In this document: one piece after another, positions 35,695-43,788 of the stretch
Position numbering within the stretch: position 1 is the stretch's first letter
Layout: each line of letters begins with the position of its first letter
Assembly (NCBI GenBank): GCA_947626885.1
Contig: CANQTX010000004.1
Location: 1 to 64,000, forward strand
Source of the DNA: an uncultured Clostridia bacterium
GTDB taxonomy: Bacteria; Bacillota; Clostridia; TANB77; CAG-508
DNA: 64,000 bases
Direction of reading: 5' to 3'
Made by a program: the position numbers and the translations under genes
The notes under the pieces: model-generated
Told to the model about the DNA's origin: nothing
Database searches by the model: none
The model's input: the letters and a program-made list of their open reading frames with translations, nothing else

Positions 35695-37014
35695 ATGTCA
35701 CAAATGATTGTATTAATTATATTAATTGCTTGCAATGCTTTTTTTGCTGCTACAGAAATAGCTTTTATATCGTTAAATGATACCAAAATAGAAGTATTAG
35801 CAAAAGAGGGTGATAAAAAAGCTAAGAAAATCAAAAATATGTTAAGAGATCCAAGTAAATTTTTAGCGACCATTCAAATAGGAATTACACTTGCTGGATT
35901 TTTATCGAGTGCTTTTGCCTCAGAGGCATTTGCAAGAAAACTAGCGCCATTATTAAACCAATTGATACCGGTAATTAGTATATCTGTATGGACGACTATT
36001 TCGATAATACTTATTACTATAGTGTTGTCTTATTTTACATTAATTTTTGGAGAATTGGTACCCAAAAGAATTGCTATGAAAAATTATGAAAAAATAGCTT
36101 TTGCGACAGTGGGAATTATACGAGCTATTTCTATTATGACAGCACCTTTTGTTAAATTATTAACTTTTTCAACCAATGTTGTTTCTAAATGGTTTGGCGT
36201 ATCTGAAAATGATGAAGAAACCGTGACAGAAGAAGAAATTAGAATGATGGTTGATGTGGGAGAAGAAAAAGGTACAATTGATAAAGAAGCAAAAGAAATG
36301 ATTAATAATGTATTTGAGTTTAATGATAAAACTGTATCAGAAATTATGGTACCTAGAAAAGAAATTTTTGCATTAGATATGAATACTCCTATTTACAAAG
36401 TGATTGAAGAAATAACTGAAGATTTTCGATATAGCCGAATTCCCGTTTATGATGAGACGATAGATGAAATTAAAGGAATTGTATATGTTAAAGATATATT
36501 GGTATCTACGAAAAATAAAAATGTAAAAATAAAGAATTTAAAAAAGGAAGCATACTTTGTTCCAGAAACAAAGCCAGTAAATGAATTATTTGAAGAATTA
36601 AGAAAAAATAGAAAGCAAATTGCTATAGTTGTAGACGAATATGGTGGAACTGCAGGTATTGTTACAATGGAAGATATATTAGAAGAAATTGTAGGAGAAA
36701 TTTTTGATGAATATGATGTGGTTACTAAAAGTTATGAAAAAATAGATGAAAACACATTTATGCTTAATGGTAGTATTTCTATCTATGATGTTGAAAAGTT
36801 ATTAGATACAGAAATACCAGAGGGAGATTATGATACGATTTCTGGATATTTAATAGAGGAATTGGGAAGAATTCCAAAAGAACAAGAAAAACCAATTATA
36901 GAGACTAAAAGTGTCACATATAAAATAGAAAAAGTAAAAGATAAAAGAGTGGTACGAATTAAAGCTTGTAAAAATGAGAATTTAGAAATAGATGAGTCAG
37001 AAGACATAGAATAA
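35695..37014 (+). CDS. CNNM/HlyC-CorC family membrane protein
   Basis: 439 aa. The DUF21/CNNM membrane domain (about 1-190) has four hydrophobic segments and the FGELVPKRIAM motif (about 121). A CBS pair (about 205-330; IMVPRKEIFALD, IVVDEYGGTAGIVTMEDILEE) and a CorC_HlyC domain (about 345-430) follow. Members export magnesium or cobalt or sense ions; older hemolysin names are misleading. It is a single-gene unit closed by a terminator. Confidence 0.92.
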   Translation: MSQMIVLIILIACNAFFAATEIAFISLNDTKIEVLAKEGDKKAKKIKNMLRDPSKFLATIQIGITLAGFLSSAFASEAFARKLAPLLNQLIPVISISVWTTISIILITIVLSYFTLIFGELVPKRIAMKNYEKIAFATVGIIRAISIMTAPFVKLLTFSTNVVSKWFGVSENDEETVTEEEIRMMVDVGEEKGTIDKEAKEMINNVFEFNDKTVSEIMVPRKEIFALDMNTPIYKVIEEITEDFRYSRIPVYDETIDEIKGIVYVKDILVSTKNKNVKIKNLKKEAYFVPETKPVNELFEELRKNRKQIAIVVDEYGGTAGIVTMEDILEEIVGEIFDEYDVVTKSYEKIDENTFMLNGSISIYDVEKLLDTEIPEGDYDTISGYLIEELGRIPKEQEKPIIETKSVTYKIEKVKDKRVVRIKACKNENLEIDESEDIE

Positions 37015-37043
37015 AATGGAATAATCCATGTAAAAAAAAACGG

Positions 37044-37092
37044 TAAATGCATTTTTAAAATATAAAATCATATTTTAGAATGCATTTTTTCT
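37044..37092 (+). terminator. Terminator after the CNNM/CorC gene
   Basis: AAATGCATT pairs with AATGCATTT, extended by AAAATAT/ATATTTT, ending in six T residues. Confidence 0.75.
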
Positions 37093-37224
37093 ATAGTAAT
37101 ATAGAAATAGTTAAGTTTTGACATTTTTATTAAAAATAAAAATACTGACTAGACAAAAGAAGAAAATAGATATATATAAATTTTGTATGTATAAATTTTA
37201 AATAATCATAAGAAGAAAGGAGTT

Positions 37225-37545
37225 ATGTTAGTAAATTATCTAACACAAATAGAATATATGAAAAATGATAGAATGAGGAATGTTATTAAATTTTTATTAA
37301 AAAATATTGTTACGATAGAAAGAGATATGAATCAATTGGCAGAATATTGTAATCAAAATGAATCGTTATTTAATATACATGTAGAAACAAAAGATATTAT
37401 ATCTTTTGTCAAATTTAGTGAAGTATTAGAATTAACAGATGATAAATATTGTGAAAAGATGTATACAGAATTTTCTAACTTATGGATAGAAGAGCAGTTA
37501 GACAATGCTATAGATATATTTATAGATAAATATATCTATAGATGA
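37225..37545 (+). CDS. Small unknown protein
   Basis: 106 aa, helical by appearance, acidic C-terminal half, no signal peptide or membrane helix. I do not recognise it. ATG 37225 follows AAAGGAG with good spacing, so translation is likely. It lies alone between two terminator-bounded units and converges on the minus-strand gene at 37566. Confidence 0.55.
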   Translation: MLVNYLTQIEYMKNDRMRNVIKFLLKNIVTIERDMNQLAEYCNQNESLFNIHVETKDIISFVKFSEVLELTDDKYCEKMYTEFSNLWIEEQLDNAIDIFIDKYIYR

Positions 37546-37565
37546 AAATATTATTTGGATTATGA

Positions 37566-37892
37566 TTAATTATTAGTAGAAGTGTAATGAGAGGAAATAT
37601 CTTCTTGCATATCTTTTATTAAGTGAAGTGTGCCTTTTTGGATATAAGCAAGTAAATCTTCATCACTGCACTTTGTTCTTAAGGAATTTTTTTTCAAGGT
37701 TTGAATAATCTTATTAATATCTTCATAAGAAAATTGTTTTAACCAAAGCAAGGCCTTTTTTTTAGAAGGAAATTGATTATAAATAGCAGGATATTTATCA
37801 ATTAATTGTTTACATTCTTCCCATGAATGAACGATAATAGTATTTTTATGATTTAAAATACGTATAGCAAAATAACTTTTTTTCATATGCAT
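37566..37892 (-). CDS. Stand-alone viroplasmin/RNase H1 N-terminal domain protein
   Basis: 108 aa. The first about 50 residues (YFAIRILNHKNTIIVHSWEE..., ALLWLKQF) match the caulimovirus-viroplasmin/RNase H1 N-terminal fold, which binds RNA-DNA hybrids or double-stranded RNA. The remaining half is helical (YEDINKIIQTLKK) and has no RNase H catalytic domain. ATG 37886 (MKKSYF) is an alternative start. The gene is divergent from an HTH regulator gene and its promoter carries a perfect dyad. Confidence 0.65.
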   Translation of the reverse strand: MHMKKSYFAIRILNHKNTIIVHSWEECKQLIDKYPAIYNQFPSKKKALLWLKQFSYEDINKIIQTLKKNSLRTKCSDEDLLAYIQKGTLHLIKDMQEDISSHYTSTNN

Positions 37893-37920
37893 ACATTCCT
37901 TTCAATAATTCTATACTATT

Positions 37921-37949
37921 AGTATAATGGTTATACAGCCAATAGTCAA
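37921..37949 (-). promoter_or_regulatory. Promoter with overlapping palindrome (minus strand)
   Basis: On the minus strand TTGACT and TATACT are 17 bases apart. The perfect dyad GTATAA-TGG-TTATAC (37922-37936) covers the -10 box, a natural operator position, possibly for the HTH protein encoded next door. Confidence 0.6.
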
Positions 37950-38001
37950 TAAGCCATATAAAAACATATAATTTAATTAAAATTATATAAGGTGGTAGTA
38001 T

Positions 38002-38253
38002 ATGGAGCAATATTTAAAAGAAAATATGGAGAATGGATATTATTTATTTAAGTTAAAAAATGTTTTAAAGCATAAAAATATTAGTATCAATCAATTAATG
38101 AGAGATACAAATACAGATTTTAAAGTAATACAAAGACTAATGGAGGGCAAATTAGTAAAGATAGATATTATTGTTTTGGCAAGATTTTGTGACTATTTAA
38201 ATTGTGGAATTCAGGATTTAATAGAATATGTGCCAAACGCGAATAAAAATTAA
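38002..38253 (+). CDS. Small Cro/CI-type HTH regulator
   Basis: 83 aa. A helix-turn-helix of the Xre/YozG type runs from FKLKNVLKHKNISINQLMRDTNTDFKVIQRLMEG to LARFCDYLNCGIQDLIEYVP (about 15-78). There is no additional sensor domain. ATG 38002 follows AAGGTGG. It is divergent from the viroplasmin-domain gene and may bind the dyad in that promoter (inference). Confidence 0.8.
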   Translation: MEQYLKENMENGYYLFKLKNVLKHKNISINQLMRDTNTDFKVIQRLMEGKLVKIDIIVLARFCDYLNCGIQDLIEYVPNANKN

Positions 38254-38329
38254 GTTCGTGTAAAATTTTTATATAATGTAATACCTAATGTCATGTTAAT
38301 CATATACTATAAATAGGTGGGTGATAAAG

Positions 38330-38842
38330 ATGAGATGGATTAAGACATTATACGAGGATGCAATAAATATAAAAGAAAAAGATCCAGCTGCAAGAAATAT
38401 CTTAGAAGTAATCATTCTATATCAGGGATTTCATAGTTTAGTTTTTCATAGAATCTCACACTATTTATATCAAAAAAAAGCTTTTTTTCTAGCAAGATTT
38501 ATATCACAATTTGCCAGATTTTTTACTGGAATAGAAATTCATCCAGGTGCTAAAATTGGAAAAAGATTATTTATAGATCATGGTATGGGAATTGTTATAG
38601 GAGAAACGGCAGAAATAGGAGATGATTGTATTATATATCATCAAGTTACTTTAGGAGGGACAGGAAAAGATAAGATAAAAAGACATCCTACAATAGGAAA
38701 TCATGTGCTGATAGGAGCAGGAGCGAAAGTGCTGGGCGCTATTCATATTGGAGATAATGTTAAGATAGGAGCAGGGGCAATTGTTTTGAAAGATATTGAA
38801 GATAATGTAACGGTTGTTGGAAATCCGGCTGAAAAAAAATAA
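38330..38842 (+). CDS. cysE: Serine O-acetyltransferase
   Basis: 170 aa. CysE makes O-acetylserine for cysteine synthesis. The N-terminal helical part is short, as in Firmicutes, followed by left-handed beta-helix hexapeptide repeats: [27 protein letters not shown] (about 75-100) and [27 protein letters not shown]. Catalytic His residues lie in DHGMG and YHQVTLGG. I chose ATG 38330 because AGGTGG lies 9 bases upstream and overlaps the GTG 38321 start of the track. A cysK partner is not in the window. Confidence 0.92.
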   Translation: MRWIKTLYEDAINIKEKDPAARNILEVIILYQGFHSLVFHRISHYLYQKKAFFLARFISQFARFFTGIEIHPGAKIGKRLFIDHGMGIVIGETAEIGDDCIIYHQVTLGGTGKDKIKRHPTIGNHVLIGAGAKVLGAIHIGDNVKIGAGAIVLKDIEDNVTVVGNPAEKK

Positions 38843-38961
38843 ATTTCTATAAAAATTAAAAAACAGGTATCTTTTTTTAAAATTATATGATAGAATAAGA
38901 CATATTAAAAAGAGAATGAGTAAATAGTATCTATTTTTCATTTTAAGAGGAGGTCTTATTT

Positions 38962-39258
38962 ATGGAATTAAAAAAGTGTGCACGCTGTGGTAAATTTTAT
39001 GCGTCCGAAGTGGAAGTATGTCATGAATGTGAAAGAAAAGACAATGCAGATATCATGAAACTAAAAGGATTTTTGGCGGGAGGATATTCTAAAGGAATAT
39101 CAAAAATGGAGATATCTGCTTCAACTGGTATTAGTGCCAGAAATTTAAATCGATATTTAGGTTATGAAGAATTTAGTGGCGTATATATTCCAGAAAATTC
39201 TGAAATGGTAAATGGTACAAGCAACTCAAAAAATGATGAAGGAACAATAAATGTATAA
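38962..39258 (+). CDS. Zinc-ribbon plus HTH small protein
   Basis: 98 aa. The N-terminus has a zinc ribbon (CARCGKFY...CHEC, about 6-26) and residues about 45-75 look like a helix-turn-helix (MEISASTGISARNLNRYLG). The layout resembles the YvyF/TIGR03826 flagellar-operon protein, but no flagellar genes are nearby, so it is probably a general small DNA-binding protein. It ends 14 bases before tyrS and may be co-transcribed with it. Confidence 0.7.
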   Translation: MELKKCARCGKFYASEVEVCHECERKDNADIMKLKGFLAGGYSKGISKMEISASTGISARNLNRYLGYEEFSGVYIPENSEMVNGTSNSKNDEGTINV

Positions 39259-39272
39259 AAATAGGAGGAATC

Positions 39273-40493
39273 ATGACAGATATTATACAGGAATTAGAAG
39301 AAAGAGGATATATAGAACAATTAACGCATAAAGAAGAAATGAAGGCATTATTTCAAAAAGAAAGTGTTAGTTTTTATATAGGAATTGATCCAACAGCAAA
39401 TAGTATGCATATTGGTCATTTTGTTGCATTAATGGTAGCATCTCGTTTGCAAAAAGCAGGTCATAAACCAATTATATTAATGGGTGGAGGAACTGCGACT
39501 ATTGGAGATCCATCTGGTAGAACTGATATGAGAAAAATGTTAACAAGACAAGAATTAGATGCCAATGTTGAGGCAATAAAAAAACAAGCAGAAAGGTTTG
39601 TGTCTTTTGAAGGAGAAAATGCAGCTACGATTGTTAATAACGCGGATTGGCTATTGGATTTAAATTATATTTCATTTATGCAGGAAATTGGCAGTAAATT
39701 TACTATTAGTAAAATGATAGCACAGGAATGCTATAAAACAAGATTGGAAACAGGGCTTACTTTTTTCGAAATGGGATATTTATTACTTCAAAGCTATGAT
39801 TTTTTATATTTACATGATCATTATCATTGCAAAGTGCAAATTGGTGGCAATGATCAATGGTCAAATATTATTGGTGGTGTAGAACTGATTAGGAAAATTG
39901 GTTCACAAGATGCTTATGGGTTAACATTTAAGCTTTTAACAACAGCAGATGGAAAAAAAATGGGAAAGACTGCTAAAGGTGCTCTATGGTTAAATCCAGA
40001 AAAAACATCTCCTTATGAATTTTATCAGTATTGGAGAAATATGGGAGACACGGAAGTCAAAAAAGTGCTAAGTCTTTTAACTTTTTTACCAATGGAAGAA
40101 GTAAATCGACTTGCTTCGCTAAAAGATGAAAAAATAAATGAGGCGAAAAAAATAGCAGCATTTGAAATTACAAAATTAATTCATGGGGAAGAAGAGGCAA
40201 TAAAAGCAGAAGCAACTGCAAAAGCTTTATTTGAAAACAGTGGTAATTTAGAAAATATACCTACAACGAAAATAGAAAATAAGAATATATCTATTTTGGA
40301 GGCAATGTTGAAAACAGGAATAGCACCTTCTAAAGGACAGGCTAAAACTTTAATCATACAAGGTGGTATTACTTTAAATGAGAAAAAAATAACAGATATT
40401 TCTTATCAATTAGACGATGAGGATTTTAAAGATGGATATGCTATCTTAAAAAAAGGAAAGAAAGTGTTTCACAAATTAGAAATAAGAAATTGA
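39273..40493 (+). CDS. tyrS: Tyrosine--tRNA ligase
   Basis: A class I synthetase of 406 aa. HIGH is HIGH in SMHIGHFVALM (about 47-50) and the KMSKS motif is KMGKT (about 230). A C-terminal S4 RNA-binding domain is seen around SILEAMLKTGIAPSKGQAK (about 348-366). The sequence fits the TyrZ-like bacterial form. No T-box leader is present because the preceding gene ends 14 bases upstream. Confidence 0.95.
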   Translation: MTDIIQELEERGYIEQLTHKEEMKALFQKESVSFYIGIDPTANSMHIGHFVALMVASRLQKAGHKPIILMGGGTATIGDPSGRTDMRKMLTRQELDANVEAIKKQAERFVSFEGENAATIVNNADWLLDLNYISFMQEIGSKFTISKMIAQECYKTRLETGLTFFEMGYLLLQSYDFLYLHDHYHCKVQIGGNDQWSNIIGGVELIRKIGSQDAYGLTFKLLTTADGKKMGKTAKGALWLNPEKTSPYEFYQYWRNMGDTEVKKVLSLLTFLPMEEVNRLASLKDEKINEAKKIAAFEITKLIHGEEEAIKAEATAKALFENSGNLENIPTTKIENKNISILEAMLKTGIAPSKGQAKTLIIQGGITLNEKKITDISYQLDDEDFKDGYAILKKGKKVFHKLEIRN

Positions 40494-40527
40494 TAAGTAA
40501 ACCAGTAATAAAAGTTAAGGAAAAAAT

Positions 40528-42211
40528 ATGAAAGAAAAGAATCGTATATTGCTATTGGTAGCAGCAATAACCATATTTATTGCTGTATTACCGCTATTAC
40601 AAGAAAATTTAGTAGTAGGAGACGACTATGAATATCATTTAGCAAGAATTGAAAGTATTAAAGATACATTAAAAGCAAGAATTTTTCCTGTAAAAATTCA
40701 TACACAGATGGGACCTTTTTATGGATATGGCAGTGGACTATTTTATCCTAATTTATTTTTGTATATACCGGCTTTATTGGAATTATTAGGAATGAATTTA
40801 GTATTGTCATATAAAGTTTTTATAGGTATTATGTTAATACTTTTATTTTTCTTATCTTATATTTCTATTAAACATATTACTGAAGATGAAAAAAGTGCTC
40901 TTATTGGAACGATTTTAGTTGTGTTATCTAAAACCGTTATCTTGAATTTATATCATCGATTTGCTTTGGGTGAATTTTTAGGTTTTATTTTTATACCTCT
41001 TGTTATAGCAGGAATATATGATTTTATATATAAAGATTTTAAAAATCCACTCTTTTTAGGAATAGGCTTTTTCGGTTTAATTCATACACATCTAATTTCT
41101 ACAGTTATTTGTTTAATTTTTTGCATTTTATATTGTATCATACATATAAAAACATTCATAAAACATAGAAAAAATATTCTCAAATTATTGTTTGTTGCCT
41201 TGTTAACAATAATGGCTTCTATTAGCTTTTGGTTGCCTATGTTGGAGCAGTTTACCATTCAAGAATATCGTTTTTCAGAACCATGGGTACATATTACTTC
41301 TAATGTTTTTAGACTTATAGATGCTTTAGGCAATAGCAGGTATGGTCTAGGTTTTTCTATTTCATTATGTATTCCCTTATGCGTATTTGCCATATTTGAT
41401 AGAAATGTAAAAAAAGAAGGAAAAGAATTTGCTTTATGGGGTATATTGATTTTATTTATACAAACCAATCATACTTTTTGGGAGAAGACGCAGAATATTA
41501 CAGATATTTTTCAATTTAAATGGAGATTAATTGGTATCACTACTATTTTATTTTCAATTGCTATATCTGATTATATAAAAGATATACTACAAAGGTACAA
41601 AATAAAATTTCAACCCATACTGATTCTGACTATTATTATAACTTCTTATTTTTCTATTGAATTTATGAATTACGATAATAAAATGGAAAATACGAAAACA
41701 TTAGAAGAATTAACGGCTAATAATTTTGTGTATGGAACCCCCAATGCTTTAGGAGGAGGAAAAGAATATCTACCAATCGAAACAGATCCTACATCATTAA
41801 TATATCCTAAAATTGCTTTTTCATCTGTACCCAATAAACAAATTCCTGTTACAAAGAGTATTTTAAGTTGCACATTTCAGGTAGATGCGGAAGATCGATA
41901 TTGTGATGTACCGTTTATCTATTATAAAGGGTATGTTGCTAATATCATGTTGGAAGATGGGGAAATAAAACAACTGACAGTACAGAAATCAGACAATCGG
42001 ATTAGTAAGAATTCTTTTACCTGAGGGAGAAACAGGAACGGTTTCTGTATGGTATAACGGAACCAAAATTCAAAAAATTAGTTATTTGATAACAGCTATT
42101 ACAATAATTAGTCTAGTAATAGTAGGAATCTTTCGAATAATAAAAATGCCTTTTTTTAAAAAATATATACATAAAAAACCATTCAATGTTAAGAATCGTA
42201 TGTTTAAATAA
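40528..42211 (+). pseudogene. GT-C-like membrane protein (YfhO/PTPS-related type), frameshifted near its end
   Basis: The main frame (40528-42024) codes for about 12 membrane helices with an N-terminal GDDYEYHLARI acidic motif typical of GT-C or YfhO-type glycosyltransferases acting on lipid-linked sugars. Near 41998 the frame breaks. Shifting by one base, from GGA 41999, the next frame continues as GLVRILLPEGETGTVSVWY, then a last membrane helix and a basic tail to TAA 42211. The product thus lost its final helix, through a one-base insertion or a sequencing error. The intact form would be about 560 aa. The next gene starts 15 bases later. Confidence 0.75.
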
Positions 42212-42226
42212 GGATTGAGGGTAAAA

Positions 42227-43744
42227 ATGCAAAAATATTTTCAAAAAATAAAATGGAATACCGTTATTTTTGTTCTTATTATCTCTATCGCATGTTTTGT
42301 GCGAATTTATAAAATAGAGGAAATTCCCGCAGGTATACATGTTGATGAAGCAGGCATGGCTTATGATGCATTTTGTATATCTATTTTTGGTGTAGATAGA
42401 GCATTAAATCATCTTCCTGTGTATTTTATTAATTTTGGTGGAGGGCAAAGTGCTTTATATACATATATAACTAGTATTTTTATAAAACTACTGGGATATA
42501 GTGTTACCACAATTAGATTGCCAGCATTTTTTTGCAATATGATTGCTATAGTAATTGCTTATGATATGGTAAGAAAATATATTGGTGAGAAGTCAGCGTT
42601 AACTGTTGTGACACTACTTTCTATTAATCCATGGAATATTATGGCATCCAGATGGGGATTAGATTGTAATTTAATGGCACCTTTTTGCATAATAGCCATA
42701 TATTTGCTTATTAAAGCAAATGCTTGGTACGATTATTTGTTAGCAGGCATATCATTTGGCATTATTTTATATACTTATGCATTATCTTATATCATCATTC
42801 CTGTGTTTTTACTACTAACATTTTGTTATATGTTGTATACAAAAAACATACATGTCAAACAAATCATATGGTTAAGTATACCTTTGGTGATATTTGCGAT
42901 GCCTTTAATATTAATGATAGTAATCAATAATAATATTATTCCAGAAATAAAAAGCTTTATTACGATTCCACAATTGCCCAATTATCGAGGAACAGAAATT
43001 TCTTTTCATTATATTAAAGAAAATATTTCCTTCTTTAAAACAATATTTACGCATGATGATTTTATATATAATGCTATTCCTCAGTTTGGTACAATGTATC
43101 CTTTTGCAATAGTATTGTCTGTTATAGGGATAATAATAGAATTGGTACGATTTATAAAAAATATAAAAGAGAAGAAATTTGAAATACATGGTGTCATATT
43201 TTTGCTTTTTTTAAGTGTGGTATGTTGTATGATGATAATTAAAGGACCCAATATCAATAAAGCAAATGCGATATTTTTTCCATTAATCTTTTTTACCTAT
43301 ATTACAATAAGATGGATATATCAAAAATGGAAAATAATTTTTATTTTAATAGTTATGGCATATAGTATAAGTTTTGTGCAATTTGAAACATATTATTTGA
43401 AAGAATATAAAAAAATGTATCAGCCATATTTTGAGCAGGATTTAATTACAGCAATACAGCAAGTGAATGGAAGAGCAGAATTGAAAGAAAGAAAAGTATG
43501 TATTTGGACGCTATCATCAGAGCCATATATTTATACCTTATATACCAATCCCATTTCGCCTTATGAATTTAACCAAACAAGAACAGAAAATAATGATTAT
43601 GATAGATTTGTTTTTCAGAAAACCGATATTGATGATACAATGGTTTATATTATAAAAGATAATGCTGATTTGGTATGGGAATTATCACAATATCATAATT
43701 TTTGTGTAGAACAGATAGGAAACTATGTTCTATTATACAAATAA
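42227..43744 (+). CDS. GT39-like membrane glycosyltransferase (PMT/ArnT type)
   Basis: 505 aa with about ten membrane helices. The first external loop has HVDEAGMAYDAF (about 38-50), the acidic motif typical of dolichyl-phosphate-mannose mannosyltransferase/ArnT-like GT-C enzymes. A soluble C-terminal domain (about 405 onward) follows. It would transfer a sugar from a lipid carrier to a surface glycan or protein. ATG 42227 follows GAGGG at good spacing; the track TTG start 42215 is less likely. It forms an operon with the frameshifted gene upstream. Confidence 0.82.
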   Translation: MQKYFQKIKWNTVIFVLIISIACFVRIYKIEEIPAGIHVDEAGMAYDAFCISIFGVDRALNHLPVYFINFGGGQSALYTYITSIFIKLLGYSVTTIRLPAFFCNMIAIVIAYDMVRKYIGEKSALTVVTLLSINPWNIMASRWGLDCNLMAPFCIIAIYLLIKANAWYDYLLAGISFGIILYTYALSYIIIPVFLLLTFCYMLYTKNIHVKQIIWLSIPLVIFAMPLILMIVINNNIIPEIKSFITIPQLPNYRGTEISFHYIKENISFFKTIFTHDDFIYNAIPQFGTMYPFAIVLSVIGIIIELVRFIKNIKEKKFEIHGVIFLLFLSVVCCMMIIKGPNINKANAIFFPLIFFTYITIRWIYQKWKIIFILIVMAYSISFVQFETYYLKEYKKMYQPYFEQDLITAIQQVNGRAELKERKVCIWTLSSEPYIYTLYTNPISPYEFNQTRTENNDYDRFVFQKTDIDDTMVYIIKDNADLVWELSQYHNFCVEQIGNYVLLYK

Positions 43745-43788
43745 GTATATGGCGTGAGTCGATAAAGGAAGATGCCAATAAAAAATAC

